From: Legionellales bacterium
GTDB lineage: Bacteria > Pseudomonadota > Gammaproteobacteria > Berkiellales > Berkiellaceae
DNA: 5,949 bases
Direction of reading: 5' to 3'
Assembly (NCBI GenBank): GCA_023266435.1
Contig: JAHFQF010000150.1
Coordinates: forward strand, 1 to 5,949
The notes below the pieces were generated by a model that was not told the DNA's origin, did not search any database, and worked only from the letters and a program-made list of their open reading frames with translations. Position numbers and translations under genes: made by a program. Shown piece after piece: positions 5,560 to 5,949 of this stretch. Within the stretch, counting starts at the first letter, position 1, and the number at the start of each line of letters is the position of its first letter.

Positions 5560-5949
5560 GGGTGTATTCTACTTCCAGCAATAATTCACCTTCTGACACT
5601 TGCTTTCCAACAGCATAAGGGATTGATTTCACAATGCCATTGTTAGGCGCTGACAAAGTATGCTCCATTTTCATGGCTTCAATGGCAATCAGCTTGTCAC
5701 CTTTTGAGAAAGTATTGCCTGCTTGAACAAAAATTTGTGTAATCACACCGGGCATAGGTGCTTTACAGGCGCCCTCTGGTTCAGCGGCAGTGTCTTCAAA
5801 AAAATTGTTTTCAGTTAAAGAAAGATGATAATGTCTGCCCGCATACACAAAATCAGCCTGACCTTCACCCATGTAAACTAAGCATGGATAATTGTGGGAG
5901 TTCAGTGTGATGGTGACGTGATGCTGATGACTCTCAATGTGTTTTACAT
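5552..5949 (-). CDS. liuD: Biotin-dependent acyl-CoA carboxylase alpha subunit, C-terminal part (5' end cut by window)
   Basis: The visible 131 residues are the C-terminal end of a biotin carboxylase/biotin carrier subunit. The frame stays open past the internal ATG at 5872 up to the window edge, so that ATG is not the start. The terminal biotinyl domain begins at APMPG (63-67 from the edge) and has the biotin-accepting lysine in EAMKMEH (Lys93), then a closing EGELLLEVE strand. The residues before it (HHVTIT...YHLSL) have the beta-rich look of the linker domain of the methylcrotonyl/propionyl-CoA carboxylase alpha family. Overlap with the HMG-CoA lyase gene points to 3-methylcrotonyl-CoA carboxylase (leucine pathway, mccA/liuD). 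From this fragment alone a propionyl- or geranyl-CoA carboxylase cannot be excluded. Confidence 0.85.
   Translation of the reverse strand, partial: VKHIESHQHHVTITLNSHNYPCLVYMGEGQADFVYAGRHYHLSLTENNFFEDTAAEPEGACKAPMPGVITQIFVQAGNTFSKGDKLIAIEAMKMEHTLSAPNNGIVKSIPYAVGKQVSEGELLLEVEYTHG

Noticed and set aside
1..5949. CRISPR array, tRNA or rRNA genes, and a defence or phage system
   Set aside because: No regularly spaced repeats, no tRNA-like cloverleaf and no defence or phage proteins are seen; almost all sequence is metabolic coding DNA.

Overview
The window is a stretch of chromosome from a moderately AT-rich gammaproteobacterium. Three things point there: a PhhB with a Cys-containing N-terminus of gammaproteobacterial style, a short single-domain bacterial phenylalanine hydroxylase, and a leucine-degradation gene order with liuD followed by the HMG-CoA lyase gene. 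Overall protein flavour, plus a patatin-like lipase beside phhA, suggests Legionellales or a relative. That taxonomic guess is recall-based and was not tested.

Layout. Positions 1-984 (+ strand) hold the 3' part of a HisC-family aminotransferase gene and phhB (pterin-4a-carbinolamine dehydratase), joined by an ATGA stop/start overlap. Positions 1062-2994 (- strand) hold phhA (phenylalanine 4-hydroxylase) followed by a patatin-like phospholipase gene; this pair converges on hisC-phhB. Positions 3065-3229 carry a palindromic miniature repeat element of about 165 bp between phhA and the next operon. Positions 3241-5949 (- strand) hold, in transcription order, the end of a biotin-dependent acyl-CoA carboxylase alpha subunit (liuD/mccA-like), HMG-CoA lyase (mvaB/liuE), and the two subunits of a succinyl-CoA:3-ketoacid CoA-transferase (scoA, scoB). 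A 33-bp derivative of the same repeat sits between scoA and scoB.

How the genes fit together. PhhA oxidises phenylalanine to tyrosine using tetrahydropterin, and PhhB dehydrates the 4a-hydroxypterin by-product so the cofactor can be recycled. The HisC-like enzyme next to phhB may act on aromatic 2-oxo acids rather than, or as well as, histidinol phosphate. Downstream tyrosine breakdown would yield acetoacetate; the homogentisate genes are not in the window. The liuD-mvaB part of leucine degradation ends in acetoacetate plus acetyl-CoA. ScoAB activates acetoacetate to acetoacetyl-CoA, so both catabolic routes could drain into it.

The coding content is ordinary and I see no new multi-gene system. 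The less ordinary material is the palindromic repeat family (one full copy next to the phhA promoter, one internally deleted copy inside the sco operon), and the patatin-like protein, whose C-terminal tail runs into atypical sequence shared with the convergent intergenic region.
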